DNA of 64,000 nt, taken from NCBI GenBank assembly GCA_964342525.1, contig CAYFGQ010000002.1, positions 1-64,000 of the forward strand, given 5' to 3'. Made by a program: the position numbers and the translations under genes. Below, piece by piece: positions 41,035 through 50,653 of the stretch (positions within the stretch are counted from its first letter, which is position 1; each line of letters begins with the position of its first letter). Under the pieces are notes generated by a model. That model saw nothing but the letters and a program-made list of their open reading frames with translations. It ran no database searches and was not told the origin of the DNA. This DNA is from G963676205 sp964342525. GTDB lineage: Bacteria > Campylobacterota > Campylobacteria > Campylobacterales > Arcobacteraceae.

Positions 41035-44000
41035 CTATATTTCTATTAAAACAATAAACTCTACACCTTTTTCTTTACTATTGCATTTTATCCTTCCATT
41101 TAGTTTTGTATTTACAATATTGTATATAATATTTAGCCCCAGTCCACTTCCACCATTTTCTCTGTTTGTAGTAAAGAATGGGTCAAATACTTTATTTATG
41201 TTCTCTTTTGGAATACCCTTTCCATCATCTTTATATATTATATTTATTTCCTTATCTTTTTTTATAATCTCTATGATCAATTCACCCTTTTCATCTTTTT
41301 CATATCCATGAATAATAGAGTTCATAATAAGATTTGTAAATATTTGTGAAAATGCCCCCGGATAGGAATTAACTTTTAGATTATCATCACATAATACTTT
41401 TATGTCTAACTTTGTTTTTTTAGTGATACTATGAAGACTAGAGAGTATTTCATTGATATACTCTTTAAAGATAAACTCCCTTTTCTCTTCGCTTGTCTGA
41501 TCCACAGCTACTTGTTTAAAACTTTTTACAAGACTTGCAGCTCTTTTTAGATTTGTATTTATAAGATTTGCCAATTCAGTGGAAGTTTTTAAATACTCTT
41601 CAAACTCCTCTTGACTCATCTTATCGTTTTTATAAGACCGCTCAAGCTCATTTGAAATCTCTAAGAGATGACTTGAGCCTGTTAATCCTATGCCTACAGG
41701 ATTATTTATCTCATGTGCCACCCCAGCCACAAGAGCACCAAGACTTGCCATCTTTTCTGATTCGATCAATTGATCTTGAGTTTGTTTTAGATTTTTTATA
41801 GAATCTTCTAATTCCTTTTTTGTAAACTCTAAAGTATCAACTGTATCTTGTAGTTTTTTATTCGTCTTTTCAATCTGATTTTTTGCATTTGATAGTTTGT
41901 TTATAAAAAATGAAATAATCAACAATATCACAATAAATCCAGCAATAATTTTATACAGTAAAGAATAATCAACAGCAGTTGAAACTTCTGTCTGAACCCA
42001 TTTGTACTTTATATCTTGTTTCTCTTTTTCAGAGATATTTGAAATCACCTTATTAAAAATAGATAATAAAACAGGATAATCATCTTGTATCAAAAAATGG
42101 TGTTTTATCTTTTCATCAGTAAGCCCTACTATTTTTAGCTCAGGAAAATCATTTTTAATATTGTGTATCACAATTACACTATGTCCTACAAATACATCTG
42201 CTTTTTTATTTAAGACAAATGTTAAAGCTTCTAGTTCATCTTTTGTTTCAATTATATTTAAATCATAAGAGCTATTTTTTACTAGTTTATGGGAGCTATA
42301 CCCTTTTGGTGAAGCTATTTTAAGACCTTTTAGATCAGCCAAACCATCTAAAAAACCTTGATTTTTTCTCCCTACTATTGCATATTTAAATTCTGTAAAT
42401 TTATTTGTCATATATCCATTTTTTATACTATGCCCTACATCTCCGATTCCGGGGATCATATCTATTTGTTTATTTTTAAATTTATCCAAAACATCAAACC
42501 AAGAATCACTATGAACATACTCAAATTTTAGTCCCGTTTGTTTTTGTATGATCTTTGAATAATCTGCAAATAAACCATCTTGTTGTGTATTTTCTTTTGA
42601 GATTATAGATAGGGGCTGCCATGGGGTTGAAGTGAATCTTATCACTTTTTTCTTTTCTATAAAGTCTAATTCTTTTTTAGAAAAAACTATTTCATTTTTC
42701 ATATATCCAAATTTTTGATATATTTCTTTTATACTATCAAAACTATTTAACTCCATAAATAGATTTATATCTGGAATATATTCTAAATCCTTTTTATACT
42801 CTTTTAATATCTTATTATCATAATATACTCTAATATATCCAGTTCTTCTTGGAATAGTATCTTTTGTATAATAACTATCTTGAAGCAAAAAGTTTTTGTA
42901 AAAAGCTCCTGTGTTTGAATATAAAAGTTTATCTTTATTATCAAAGACTTCTATCTTATTTATATATTTAAAAGAAGAAAATATATCTGCGATCTTTTTT
43001 AACTCTTCTATCTCTTTTTTTTGAATAAGATCACTCAATATTGTAGATATTAAAAAATTTATTTTGATTTTGGATTCCATCAAACCTTCAATATAATTAT
43101 CAAATACCTCTTGATAGATTCCATTTTCTCTGATTTTATTTAGGTTTTTATTAAAGATATCTCTTAGATTTTTATCCCTAAATGCCACTTTATATTTATT
43201 GGCTTTATCAAATAGATAATCTATTTTAAATTTATCTATTTCAAATTCTTCAAACTCATTTAAATACCATTTAAAGATATGCTCATCTAAAATTATCACA
43301 TCTATTTTTTTATCTAAAAAATCCCTTACTTGTTTTTGCTGATAACTATACTCCGTATAATTTTTTGTTTTTGTATTAAATATTTTATTGTATTCTTTTC
43401 CTAGGCTTTTATAAGCATTTTTAAAAGCCCCTACTTTTTTACCCTTTATATCTTCCAAAGAGTTTAATTGAAGATTATCCTCATTCCTACTTACTACTAT
43501 ATTATTAAAACTGATAAAAGTATCTGAGTAAAAAAGATCTAAGTTTTTATTTTCTTTTACATTTACTGCAATATGTATATCTTCATCTTGTATCAATACT
43601 TTATTTAACTCATCCCTAGGGATATTTCTACTTTCTTTGAACTCTAAAGAACTTGATTTAAATATCTCTTTTATTAAATCATATTCTATCCCTTTCATAT
43701 ATTCATTATCCAAAATATATGGGGCACGACCTATTGCAAAAACTACATTTATATTCTTTTGCATACTTAGGGCATTGTACCACTTGGAGATAATTTGGGT
43801 TCTTACAATTCCGGGAATTGATTCTAGGGATTTATTTAAAATAGATTTTAATAGCTCATTATCATTTTGTATAAAAATATGTAGAGCTTGGGATTTTATA
43901 CTATTTTGAGAAACTGCTTTTAGATTTGTGATTAAAGACTCTCTCATCTTATTTTCTACAGATATTTGAAGTTCAAATAAAGCATCTACTTCCCCATTTA

Positions 44001-45249
44001 AAACTTTTAAAATAGACTCTTCAAGATTTTGGGTTTGGATTATCTCTATTTTGGGAAATTTCTCTTTTAGTAAGGTTGCTGTTGCAAAATCTTTTTGTAT
44101 AGCCACTTTTTTATACATTAGATCTTTTAAAGACCTAATTGTATTATCATCTGATTTTACATATATAAAATTTTTTAAAGCTAGATAAGGATTTGTGAAA
44201 TCCCCATATTGATCTCTTTGTTTAGTATATAAAGTTGTAGGTAAAAGATCTATTTTTCCTTTTTTAAAATCATCTAAAAGCACATCCCAATTATCTTGTA
44301 TCAGCTCATATTTTATCCCCGCCATCTCAATAGCTTTTATAGCTATCTCACCACCTATACCAGAAACTTTGCCATCTTTATCCATACCCATGATTGCAGT
44401 CCAATCTTCAGCTCCAATCCTTAAAGGTTTCATATTTTTTATAAAAGACAGCTCCTCTTTGGTAAAAATACTATTTTTATTTAACCACTTATCCTTTAGA
44501 GTTTCCATCTGCTCTTGGGATATAGAATTGATCCCTTTTTTTATGATTTGGGCAAATACCTTTTTATCTTTAGGTACACCTATTGAGAGTTCACTATATT
44601 TACTAAAAAAAGATTTCACTATTTTGATATTGTATTTTTTTAGATCAAGCACTTTTGCATTTTCAAGTAATGCCACATCTGCTTTTTTATCCCTTATAAA
44701 CTCAAGTATTTTCTTCACACTATTTGCATGGATTATTTTTGTATCTGGAGCATTTTTTTCTATGATCTTATTTGTAATAGAGTTTTCATAAGTAACAGCA
44801 ATCTTATTTGAAAAATCCATAATCTCTTTTACATCATCTATACTATCCCTTGTAACAATATAATAAGGACTATAATGATAAGAAGGTGAGTAGATAAAAC
44901 TCTCTTCCCTTTGTTTTGACCAAGAAAGCCCTGGTATTGCAAAAGATTTTCCCTCTTTTGTAGCACTAAATGCATCTTTCCACGTATCATATATTTTAAG
45001 TTTTAAATTGATATTTAGATTTTGATTTATTTGTTTGATCAGATCTATATGAAAACCTTCAATCTCTCCATCTTCATTATAGATACTATATTTTTTCCAA
45101 TCTTTTACAACAGCCACATCTATGTGCTGATTTTCTAAAAGCCAAGCTTTTTCTTCATCACTTAAGATATCATTTGTATTTGATATAGTTTTTGTAGAAG
45201 CATTTAATAAAATGCAAAAAAAGAGTATAAAAACTAAATATTTTTTCAT
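41035..45249 (-). CDS. Giant hybrid sensor histidine kinase with four periplasmic SBP_bac_3 domains
   Basis: A 1404-residue kinase. A signal segment is followed by four tandem solute-binding type 3 domains (about 45-260, 275-500, 510-730 and 865-1090), with a helical insert between the third and fourth, one TM helix (about 1105-1127), a coiled coil, the H-box MASLGALVAGVAHEINNP with His1179, and G boxes DDGKGIP and GSGLGL. One or two such domains are common in EvgS/BvgS-like sensors; four is rare. No response regulator gene adjoins it. It is divergent from selD and has an 18-bp type 2 operator 40 bp upstream, linking it to the selenium/formate programme. Confidence 0.92.
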   Translation of the reverse strand: MKKYLVFILFFCILLNASTKTISNTNDILSDEEKAWLLENQHIDVAVVKDWKKYSIYNEDGEIEGFHIDLIKQINQNLNINLKLKIYDTWKDAFSATKEGKSFAIPGLSWSKQREESFIYSPSYHYSPYYIVTRDSIDDVKEIMDFSNKIAVTYENSITNKIIEKNAPDTKIIHANSVKKILEFIRDKKADVALLENAKVLDLKKYNIKIVKSFFSKYSELSIGVPKDKKVFAQIIKKGINSISQEQMETLKDKWLNKNSIFTKEELSFIKNMKPLRIGAEDWTAIMGMDKDGKVSGIGGEIAIKAIEMAGIKYELIQDNWDVLLDDFKKGKIDLLPTTLYTKQRDQYGDFTNPYLALKNFIYVKSDDNTIRSLKDLMYKKVAIQKDFATATLLKEKFPKIEIIQTQNLEESILKVLNGEVDALFELQISVENKMRESLITNLKAVSQNSIKSQALHIFIQNDNELLKSILNKSLESIPGIVRTQIISKWYNALSMQKNINVVFAIGRAPYILDNEYMKGIEYDLIKEIFKSSSLEFKESRNIPRDELNKVLIQDEDIHIAVNVKENKNLDLFYSDTFISFNNIVVSRNEDNLQLNSLEDIKGKKVGAFKNAYKSLGKEYNKIFNTKTKNYTEYSYQQKQVRDFLDKKIDVIILDEHIFKWYLNEFEEFEIDKFKIDYLFDKANKYKVAFRDKNLRDIFNKNLNKIRENGIYQEVFDNYIEGLMESKIKINFLISTILSDLIQKKEIEELKKIADIFSSFKYINKIEVFDNKDKLLYSNTGAFYKNFLLQDSYYTKDTIPRRTGYIRVYYDNKILKEYKKDLEYIPDINLFMELNSFDSIKEIYQKFGYMKNEIVFSKKELDFIEKKKVIRFTSTPWQPLSIISKENTQQDGLFADYSKIIQKQTGLKFEYVHSDSWFDVLDKFKNKQIDMIPGIGDVGHSIKNGYMTNKFTEFKYAIVGRKNQGFLDGLADLKGLKIASPKGYSSHKLVKNSSYDLNIIETKDELEALTFVLNKKADVFVGHSVIVIHNIKNDFPELKIVGLTDEKIKHHFLIQDDYPVLLSIFNKVISNISEKEKQDIKYKWVQTEVSTAVDYSLLYKIIAGFIVILLIISFFINKLSNAKNQIEKTNKKLQDTVDTLEFTKKELEDSIKNLKQTQDQLIESEKMASLGALVAGVAHEINNPVGIGLTGSSHLLEISNELERSYKNDKMSQEEFEEYLKTSTELANLINTNLKRAASLVKSFKQVAVDQTSEEKREFIFKEYINEILSSLHSITKKTKLDIKVLCDDNLKVNSYPGAFSQIFTNLIMNSIIHGYEKDEKGELIIEIIKKDKEINIIYKDDGKGIPKENINKVFDPFFTTNRENGGSGLGLNIIYNIVNTKLNGRIKCNSKEKGVEFIVLIEI

Positions 45250-45288
45250 TTTGGCGCCTTTATATAAATAGGCCTCAAATCATTTTAA

Positions 45289-45306
45289 AGTAAATATTTT
45301 TTTACC
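45289..45306. promoter_or_regulatory. 18-bp operator, type 2, copy 4 (kinase/selD intergenic region)
   Basis: AGTAAAT-ATTT-TTTTACC, the exact reverse complement of copy 3 at 39329. It lies 40 bp upstream of the giant kinase start and 168 bp upstream of selD, in the region that serves both genes. Confidence 0.65.
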
Positions 45307-45473
45307 TTTTAATAAAAAGTTAAAAGATTTACTAGTAAAATCAAACAAACATTTGCATAAAAACTCTAGGTAGAGTTGTACATAAAGTGTAACATTTTCT
45401 AACTTTATACTCAAGTATTATATTATAATATTACTCTAAAACCAATAATTGATGCAAATACATAAGGAACTAA

Positions 45474-46511
45474 ATGAATAATGAATACAAACTGACCAAG
45501 TTTGTCAACGCTGCTGGTTGAGCTGCAAAGATGGGTCCGGGTGACCTGAAACAAACTCTTTGTAATCTACAAGCAAAAGATGACAATATTTTAGTAGGAT
45601 TTGATACAGCTGAAGATGCTAGTGTGTACAAGATCAATGAAGATCAAGCTATGGTACAAACACTAGACTTTATCACACCTGTAGTGGATGACCCATATTT
45701 TTATGGGCAAATAGCTGCTGCAAATTCACTAAGTGATGTATTTGCCATGGGTGCAGATGTAACTACAGCACTAAATATCGTAGGATTTGATAAAGCAAAT
45801 CTAGACCCATCAGCCTTAGGTGAAATCCTAAGAGGTGGAAACGATAAAATAAAAGAGTGTGGTGGTGTACTTCTTGGTGGTCATACTATAGAAAGCCCTG
45901 AGATGTATTATGGACTAAGTGTTACTGGTATGATTCATCCAGATAAGATACTTAGAAATAATACTGCAAAAGCTGGAAATGTACTAGTTCTAACTAAACC
46001 AATAGGTATGGGTATCCTTACTACAGCTATCAAAAGAGATTTATTAGAGCTTGAAGATATCAAATATTGTGTAGATATTATGGCGGCATTAAATTATATG
46101 CCATCTAAATTACTTCGTGAATTTGATGTAAGCTCAGCTACAGATATCACAGGATTTGGTCTACTTGGCCATGCCCTAGAATCTATAAATGAAAATATCT
46201 CCTTTGAGCTAGATTTTAACTCTATCCCTATAGTAGATAAAACATATCAGTTTGTAAAAGAAAAAGTATGCCCAGGTGGTACGGTGAGAAACCTAAAATA
46301 TATAGAAGAGAAAGTATATTTTAAAGAAGAGCTAACAAAACAAGATAAACTAATCCTATCAGATGCACAAACATCTGGAGGTCTTTTAGTATCTATGCCA
46401 GAAGATCAGGCAAAAGAGTATATTAAAAGAGTTGAGAATTATACTTTTGGATTAGCTAAGATTATTGGAGAAGTAGTACCTAAAAAAGAGAAAGATATTT
46501 ATATCAATTAA
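45474..46511 (+). CDS. selD: Selenophosphate synthetase SelD, itself a selenoprotein (UGA at 45519-45521)
   Basis: A 345-residue enzyme that makes selenophosphate from selenide and ATP. The true start is the ATG at 45474 with AAGGAAC before it; residue 16 is an in-frame TGA in the active-site motif AAG-U-AAK-MGPGDL, where most bacteria have Cys and Lys19 is also catalytic. Open-frame finders begin only after this codon (45531) and lose the active site. GFDTAEDASVY, DFITPVVDDPYFYGQIAAANSLSDVFAMG and GGHTIESPEMYYGLSVTG are typical AIR-synthase-like segments. A SECIS-type hairpin follows the UGA. It supplies SelA and thus FdhA. Confidence 0.97.
45524..45566 (+). promoter_or_regulatory. bSECIS candidate in selD
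   Basis: GGTC-CGGGT-GACC at 45534-45546 gives a 4-bp apical stem with a GGU-containing loop 17-21 nt past the UGA, nearly the same distance as in fdhA. An outer 8-bp stem can form between TGCAAAGA (45524-45531) and TCTTTGTA (45558-45565). Confidence 0.6.
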
Positions 46512-46514
46512 AAT

Positions 46515-46536
46515 AGAGAAACTATTTAGTTTCTCT
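46515..46536. terminator. Hairpin between selD and the LysE gene
   Basis: AGAGAAACT and AGTTTCTCT form a 9-bp stem with loop ATTT just after the selD stop codon; it also covers the last codons of the convergent LysE gene. It has no long T-run. Confidence 0.55.
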
Positions 46537-47149
46537 GCTCTGTAGCAAGTTTTACCCCTAAGCCTATCAAAATAAAACCACTAGCTTTATTTATATACTT
46601 TAAAACAATTGGTCTAGCCTTTAACCAAAAAGATAAAAGACCCGATACAAATCCAATAGGCGCTTTTATAAAAAATGTAAGCACTGCAAAAGTAAACCCA
46701 AGTATAAACAACTGCCAAGCTTCACTTCCACCATTTAGAGTAACAAACTGTGGTAAATATGAAAAATAAAAGATAGTGATTTTAGGATTCATAATATTTG
46801 AGATAGCACCTTGAGCAAACATCTTTTTATATGATGTTTGTGGTAAATCTTTTGTAGCTAATCCATCACTTTTTGATGTAAGTAATTGATACCCTATATA
46901 GATAAGATACGCAGCACCAATAAATTTGATAAAATTAAATAACCACTCTGAAGCCATAAGTAAAGCCCCAAGACCTAAAGTAGCTAATAAAGTATGACCA
47001 AGTAAACCTACACTTACACCAAGAGCGGTAACTACTCCAGCCTTTTGTCCCTGAGATATTGATCTAGACATCACCAAAATCATATCTTGACCCGGTGTGA
47101 TAATTATAACAATAGATGTGATAATAAATATTAGTGTAATAGCTTCCAT
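46526..47149 (-). CDS. LysE/RhtB-family amino-acid exporter
   Basis: A 207-residue membrane protein with six TM helices. The family signature ITPGQDMILVMSRSISQGQKAGVVTALG is near residue 18 and NPKITIFYFSYLPQFV near 115. Such exporters move amino acids such as homoserine or threonine out of the cell. It is convergent with selD and there is no sign of a functional link. Confidence 0.92.
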   Translation of the reverse strand: MEAITLIFIITSIVIIITPGQDMILVMSRSISQGQKAGVVTALGVSVGLLGHTLLATLGLGALLMASEWLFNFIKFIGAAYLIYIGYQLLTSKSDGLATKDLPQTSYKKMFAQGAISNIMNPKITIFYFSYLPQFVTLNGGSEAWQLFILGFTFAVLTFFIKAPIGFVSGLLSFWLKARPIVLKYINKASGFILIGLGVKLATEQRN

Positions 47150-47338
47150 ATATTAATTCCTTTAAAATGAAATTTTAGCAAAAACAAAATCTAAAGTAAA
47201 CGATATAAATAATTTCTAAAAGTATATTTGTCTACTTATGTCAATTTTAAGTAAAAATTTAATTTTCTTATGTAAAATATCCTATATACATAAAAGCATA
47301 TAATAGAGTAAATCTAAATTATGTAATAAGGCAACAAT

Positions 47339-47563
47339 ATGGATTGTTCAAAACTTCAAGAACTCTTTTTAGAGAAATCATTTCAATGTTTTAACTTAGA
47401 TATTGAGAATAAAACCATAAATCTTTTCAATAGAGAAGATGAAAAAATGGATACATTTATTTTTGAAGAGTTGCAACTTATCACAAGTACACTTATGAGA
47501 AGTGACTGTGATTTTTATGTATGTGATAATGGAAATATAGTTTTAAAAAACTCTAATTCTTAA
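47339..47563 (+). CDS. Hypothetical protein, 74 aa
   Basis: A small acidic soluble protein (LDIENKTINLFNREDEKMDTF, CDFYVCDNGNIVLKNSNS) with three or four cysteines. An AAGG site lies 10 nt before the ATG. Function not recognised. It is convergent with the ankyrin gene. Confidence 0.6.
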   Translation: MDCSKLQELFLEKSFQCFNLDIENKTINLFNREDEKMDTFIFEELQLITSTLMRSDCDFYVCDNGNIVLKNSNS

Positions 47564-47577
47564 AAGATATTCCTTAT

Positions 47578-48750
47578 CTAAAATAGATTATCTAATAACT
47601 TCCCTACACCTTGTTTAATAAGTTCATTTTGAACTTTTTGTCCAACACTATTTGAATCCCCACTTGAAGAACTATTTTGATATATCACTTTAGTGTTTGT
47701 TTTTGATTTGGCTATCTTTCTTTGCTCAGCTAATAATAGCTCTTGCACTTTTCTTCTTTCTTCATTTTCTAGAATTTTTGTAGTTACATCTATCATTGCA
47801 GATACTACCCTATCAGTTAATCCCATATTTAGTAAAATATCTATCTCTTCAATTGTATACTCTTTATAGGGCTCTTTTACCCTTTTTATTAAAGATATCA
47901 CAATCAATTCACTTTTTCCATCATTTAGAAGTTTTCTTATATCACCAACCTTCATCCCTTTAGGTCCAGTAAGAGCTAAACGATAAGTGGGATTTGAGAT
48001 GAAGTATACACTTCTTGGATATTGATCAGTATAGTTTTTTAAACCTTTTAGATCATTATTTGATTCAAACTCTACTACTTTTGCCTTCTGATCTTTTTCT
48101 TGTTTTTTTAAAACTACTAATCTTTCTTTTTCTACTTGTTTATCTATATAATGTTTTCTATCTTTTGGAGCTTCATTCTTTAGATAATTTACAACTTGTA
48201 TATAATTTGGTTGATATTTATCGTTTGAGTGGGGTAAGATTTTTAATGCTAAATCTAATGGAGTATTGTTATTATAGTAGTCTCCATTTATACCTGTCAT
48301 TTCATTTCCAGTTCTAATATCAAGCCTTGCACCATTACGAACCATATATTTTATCAGATCTAAACTACTATAGTGAACTGCTGTATGTAAAGGACTAGTA
48401 TTATTAAAACCAATATAGTTAATATCTACACCATTTTTTAGAAAATATTTTACGAAGTTTGCATTACTATGAAAAAGAGCTGTATATAAACCACCTTTTA
48501 CAATTCTAGATTCAAAGTTTAGATTTTGTTCTTTCATGATTTTTTCATACATTTCTAATCTATCATACCGGATAGAAGCACTCAAAGCTTTAGCAATATT
48601 TTCTTTAGAATTATCTTTTTTTAATTCCATATTTAAAGTATGAAAATCATTATTTGATACGGCATCTTTAATTTTAGATGCACCACCACAACCGTTAAAC
48701 CCTATAGCCATAATAACTACGAGAAAACTATAAAGAAGCACCTTTTTCAT
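47578..48750 (-). CDS. Ankyrin-repeat lipoprotein
   Basis: A 390-residue protein with a lipoprotein signal peptide (lipobox FNGC, Cys at about 21), so it is anchored in the cell envelope. Two to three ankyrin repeats are visible at about 90-150 (NNTSPLHTAVHYSSLDLIKYMV, GARLDIRTG, and NTPLDLALKIL), followed by a charged coiled coil and a region with GPKGMKVGDIRKLLNDGKSE. Ankyrin repeats bind proteins; the partner is unknown. It lies downstream of selB on the same strand, 65 nt apart, and may be partly co-transcribed. Confidence 0.82.
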   Translation of the reverse strand: MKKVLLYSFLVVIMAIGFNGCGGASKIKDAVSNNDFHTLNMELKKDNSKENIAKALSASIRYDRLEMYEKIMKEQNLNFESRIVKGGLYTALFHSNANFVKYFLKNGVDINYIGFNNTSPLHTAVHYSSLDLIKYMVRNGARLDIRTGNEMTGINGDYYNNNTPLDLALKILPHSNDKYQPNYIQVVNYLKNEAPKDRKHYIDKQVEKERLVVLKKQEKDQKAKVVEFESNNDLKGLKNYTDQYPRSVYFISNPTYRLALTGPKGMKVGDIRKLLNDGKSELIVISLIKRVKEPYKEYTIEEIDILLNMGLTDRVVSAMIDVTTKILENEERRKVQELLLAEQRKIAKSKTNTKVIYQNSSSSGDSNSVGQKVQNELIKQGVGKLLDNLF

Positions 48751-48814
48751 AAAAACTCCTAAGAATAGATAATTTTAATAATTATACATTGTTTTTTATG
48801 AAAAGATACAATGA

Positions 48815-50653
48815 TTACTCAGCAGTTACAAAATACCTTTTATCCTCTTTTTTCTCTATCTGAGAAAACTTATCTAAATAATCTAAATACGCAATCAAAT
48901 ACTTTCTACTTAAATTTAAATGCTCTTTAAAGTTTTTGATATTTATATAACCTTGAGTTTTGATTATATCTTTCATCTGATTTACCACTTTACTTAGACT
49001 TTCACCATTTATAAATAGATTGTGTTGAAGTCTTACCACTTTTTTCTTTGCACAAAGAGCTTTTAGAATATCATCTCCAAGTTTTCTATCTATATCTAGA
49101 TCATCATAGATATTATATGGTGCTGTTGGGGCTAAATCTTCCTCTTCTAGTCTTTTAAGTATCACCTCTTCAAGGGTTTGTTTGATATCTTTTGTAAACT
49201 CTTTTGATCTATAGATACCATTTTCAAGTATTATCATACCTTCATCTACTATCTCATCAAGAGCTTTTTGGATAAAAGCGATACTTGCCCATTTAAGTCT
49301 TAGATTTATAGACTTAGTAGAAAGGAAGGCAAACTGATTTTTCTTATAAATATCTCTAATCGTTTGTTTGATAAGTTCATTAGTCTCACTAGGATAAACC
49401 ACAAGCTCTTTTTCATCACAAAATACCCCATCCATATCTTTTGCAAAAGATATAGCTTCTTCTTGGGATAAAGCAAATCTTTGTGATGCAGAGATAAGAC
49501 CTAGACCTTTTTTGTGAGCATTTAGAAGTATTTTATATGATTCTTTAAAATCTTTTTGATCTAGTTTTTCTAAAAGCATCTTCTTTTGGGATTTTTTCAT
49601 AGGATCATTTACAGAGTTTAAAACTATACCACCAGCGATAGTAAAATTACCCTCACGTAAGATTATCTTTTCTCCATAGATACTAAAGATAGGCTCATCA
49701 GCTTTTATTGTAGCAAAGCCAGTTGATAAAGATGTCTCACTATCAAAAAGTAAAACTTTTACATCTATCTTTCTAGCTCCTATAAATAAACTATACATAC
49801 GATTATGGTGAAGCTCTTTTCCTTTTAAAGATTTAAAAGAGATATCTATACTATTAAATCCTCTGATAAAACCTTTTTTACTAATCAGATCACCCTTTTT
49901 GATAAGCTTTTTATCTATCCCTTGAAGATTTAAAGCTGCCCTATTTGAGATAGTTGCCTGCTCCACATCTTCCCCATGCACTTGGATATTTTTGATCTTT
50001 CCTTGTTTATTATTACCGCAAAGGATTATCTTCTCATCCAGTTCAATCTTTTGCCCTAGAACTGTACCAGTTACAACTGTACCAATCCCTTTAGGTGAAA
50101 ATACCCTATCCACATAATATCTAAAGAAGTTTTCTGTCTCTTTTTTTGAAGTTTCTAGTTTAAATAAACTATCTTTTAAACCTTCAATAGAATCTTCATC
50201 AAAAATAGAAACAGCCTCTATAAATTTGATATCAAAAGCATACTCTTTTAAAAACTCTTCTACTTTTATTTTCTGTGAAGATAAAACCTCATCATCCACA
50301 AGATCTTTTTTTGTAAGTACTACAACTATATCTTTGATACCCAAAAGATTTACAATCTCTATATGCTCAACAGTCTGAGGCATAATTCCCTCTGAAGCTG
50401 AAATCACAAGCATCACATAATCAAATCCAAAAGCACCAGCGATCATATTTTTTACAAGCTTCTCATGCCCTGGTACATCAATAAAAGCGATATTTTGTTC
50501 ATCCCTTTTTAGATTTGAGAAAGATAGATCGATAGTGATCCCCCTTTGTTTTTCCTCTTTTGTTTCATCACCCTCATATCCATTTAATGCTTTGATAAGT
50601 GCTGTTTTTCCATGATCAATATGCCCAGCTGTTCCTATTATAAGATTACCCAT
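48815..50653 (-). CDS. selB: Selenocysteine-specific elongation factor SelB
   Basis: A 612-residue GTPase: GHIDHGKT at 10-17, DVPGHEKLVKNMI, and the guanine motif TKKD. EF-Tu-like beta domains follow, and the C-terminal 240 residues hold the winged helices that bind SECIS RNA (for example LRLKWASIAFIQKALDEIVDEG and INIKNFKEHLNLSRKYLIAYLDYL). It brings Sec-tRNA to the ribosome at the UGA codons of fdhA and selD. It overlaps selA by 8 nt, so the two are translated together. Length is normal. Confidence 0.95.
   Translation of the reverse strand: MGNLIIGTAGHIDHGKTALIKALNGYEGDETKEEKQRGITIDLSFSNLKRDEQNIAFIDVPGHEKLVKNMIAGAFGFDYVMLVISASEGIMPQTVEHIEIVNLLGIKDIVVVLTKKDLVDDEVLSSQKIKVEEFLKEYAFDIKFIEAVSIFDEDSIEGLKDSLFKLETSKKETENFFRYYVDRVFSPKGIGTVVTGTVLGQKIELDEKIILCGNNKQGKIKNIQVHGEDVEQATISNRAALNLQGIDKKLIKKGDLISKKGFIRGFNSIDISFKSLKGKELHHNRMYSLFIGARKIDVKVLLFDSETSLSTGFATIKADEPIFSIYGEKIILREGNFTIAGGIVLNSVNDPMKKSQKKMLLEKLDQKDFKESYKILLNAHKKGLGLISASQRFALSQEEAISFAKDMDGVFCDEKELVVYPSETNELIKQTIRDIYKKNQFAFLSTKSINLRLKWASIAFIQKALDEIVDEGMIILENGIYRSKEFTKDIKQTLEEVILKRLEEEDLAPTAPYNIYDDLDIDRKLGDDILKALCAKKKVVRLQHNLFINGESLSKVVNQMKDIIKTQGYINIKNFKEHLNLSRKYLIAYLDYLDKFSQIEKKEDKRYFVTAE

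Noticed and set aside
45341..45363. TTTGCATAAAA and GATGCAAATACAT near selD as type 1 operators
   Set aside because: Only one half-site matches in each case; the second half is absent.
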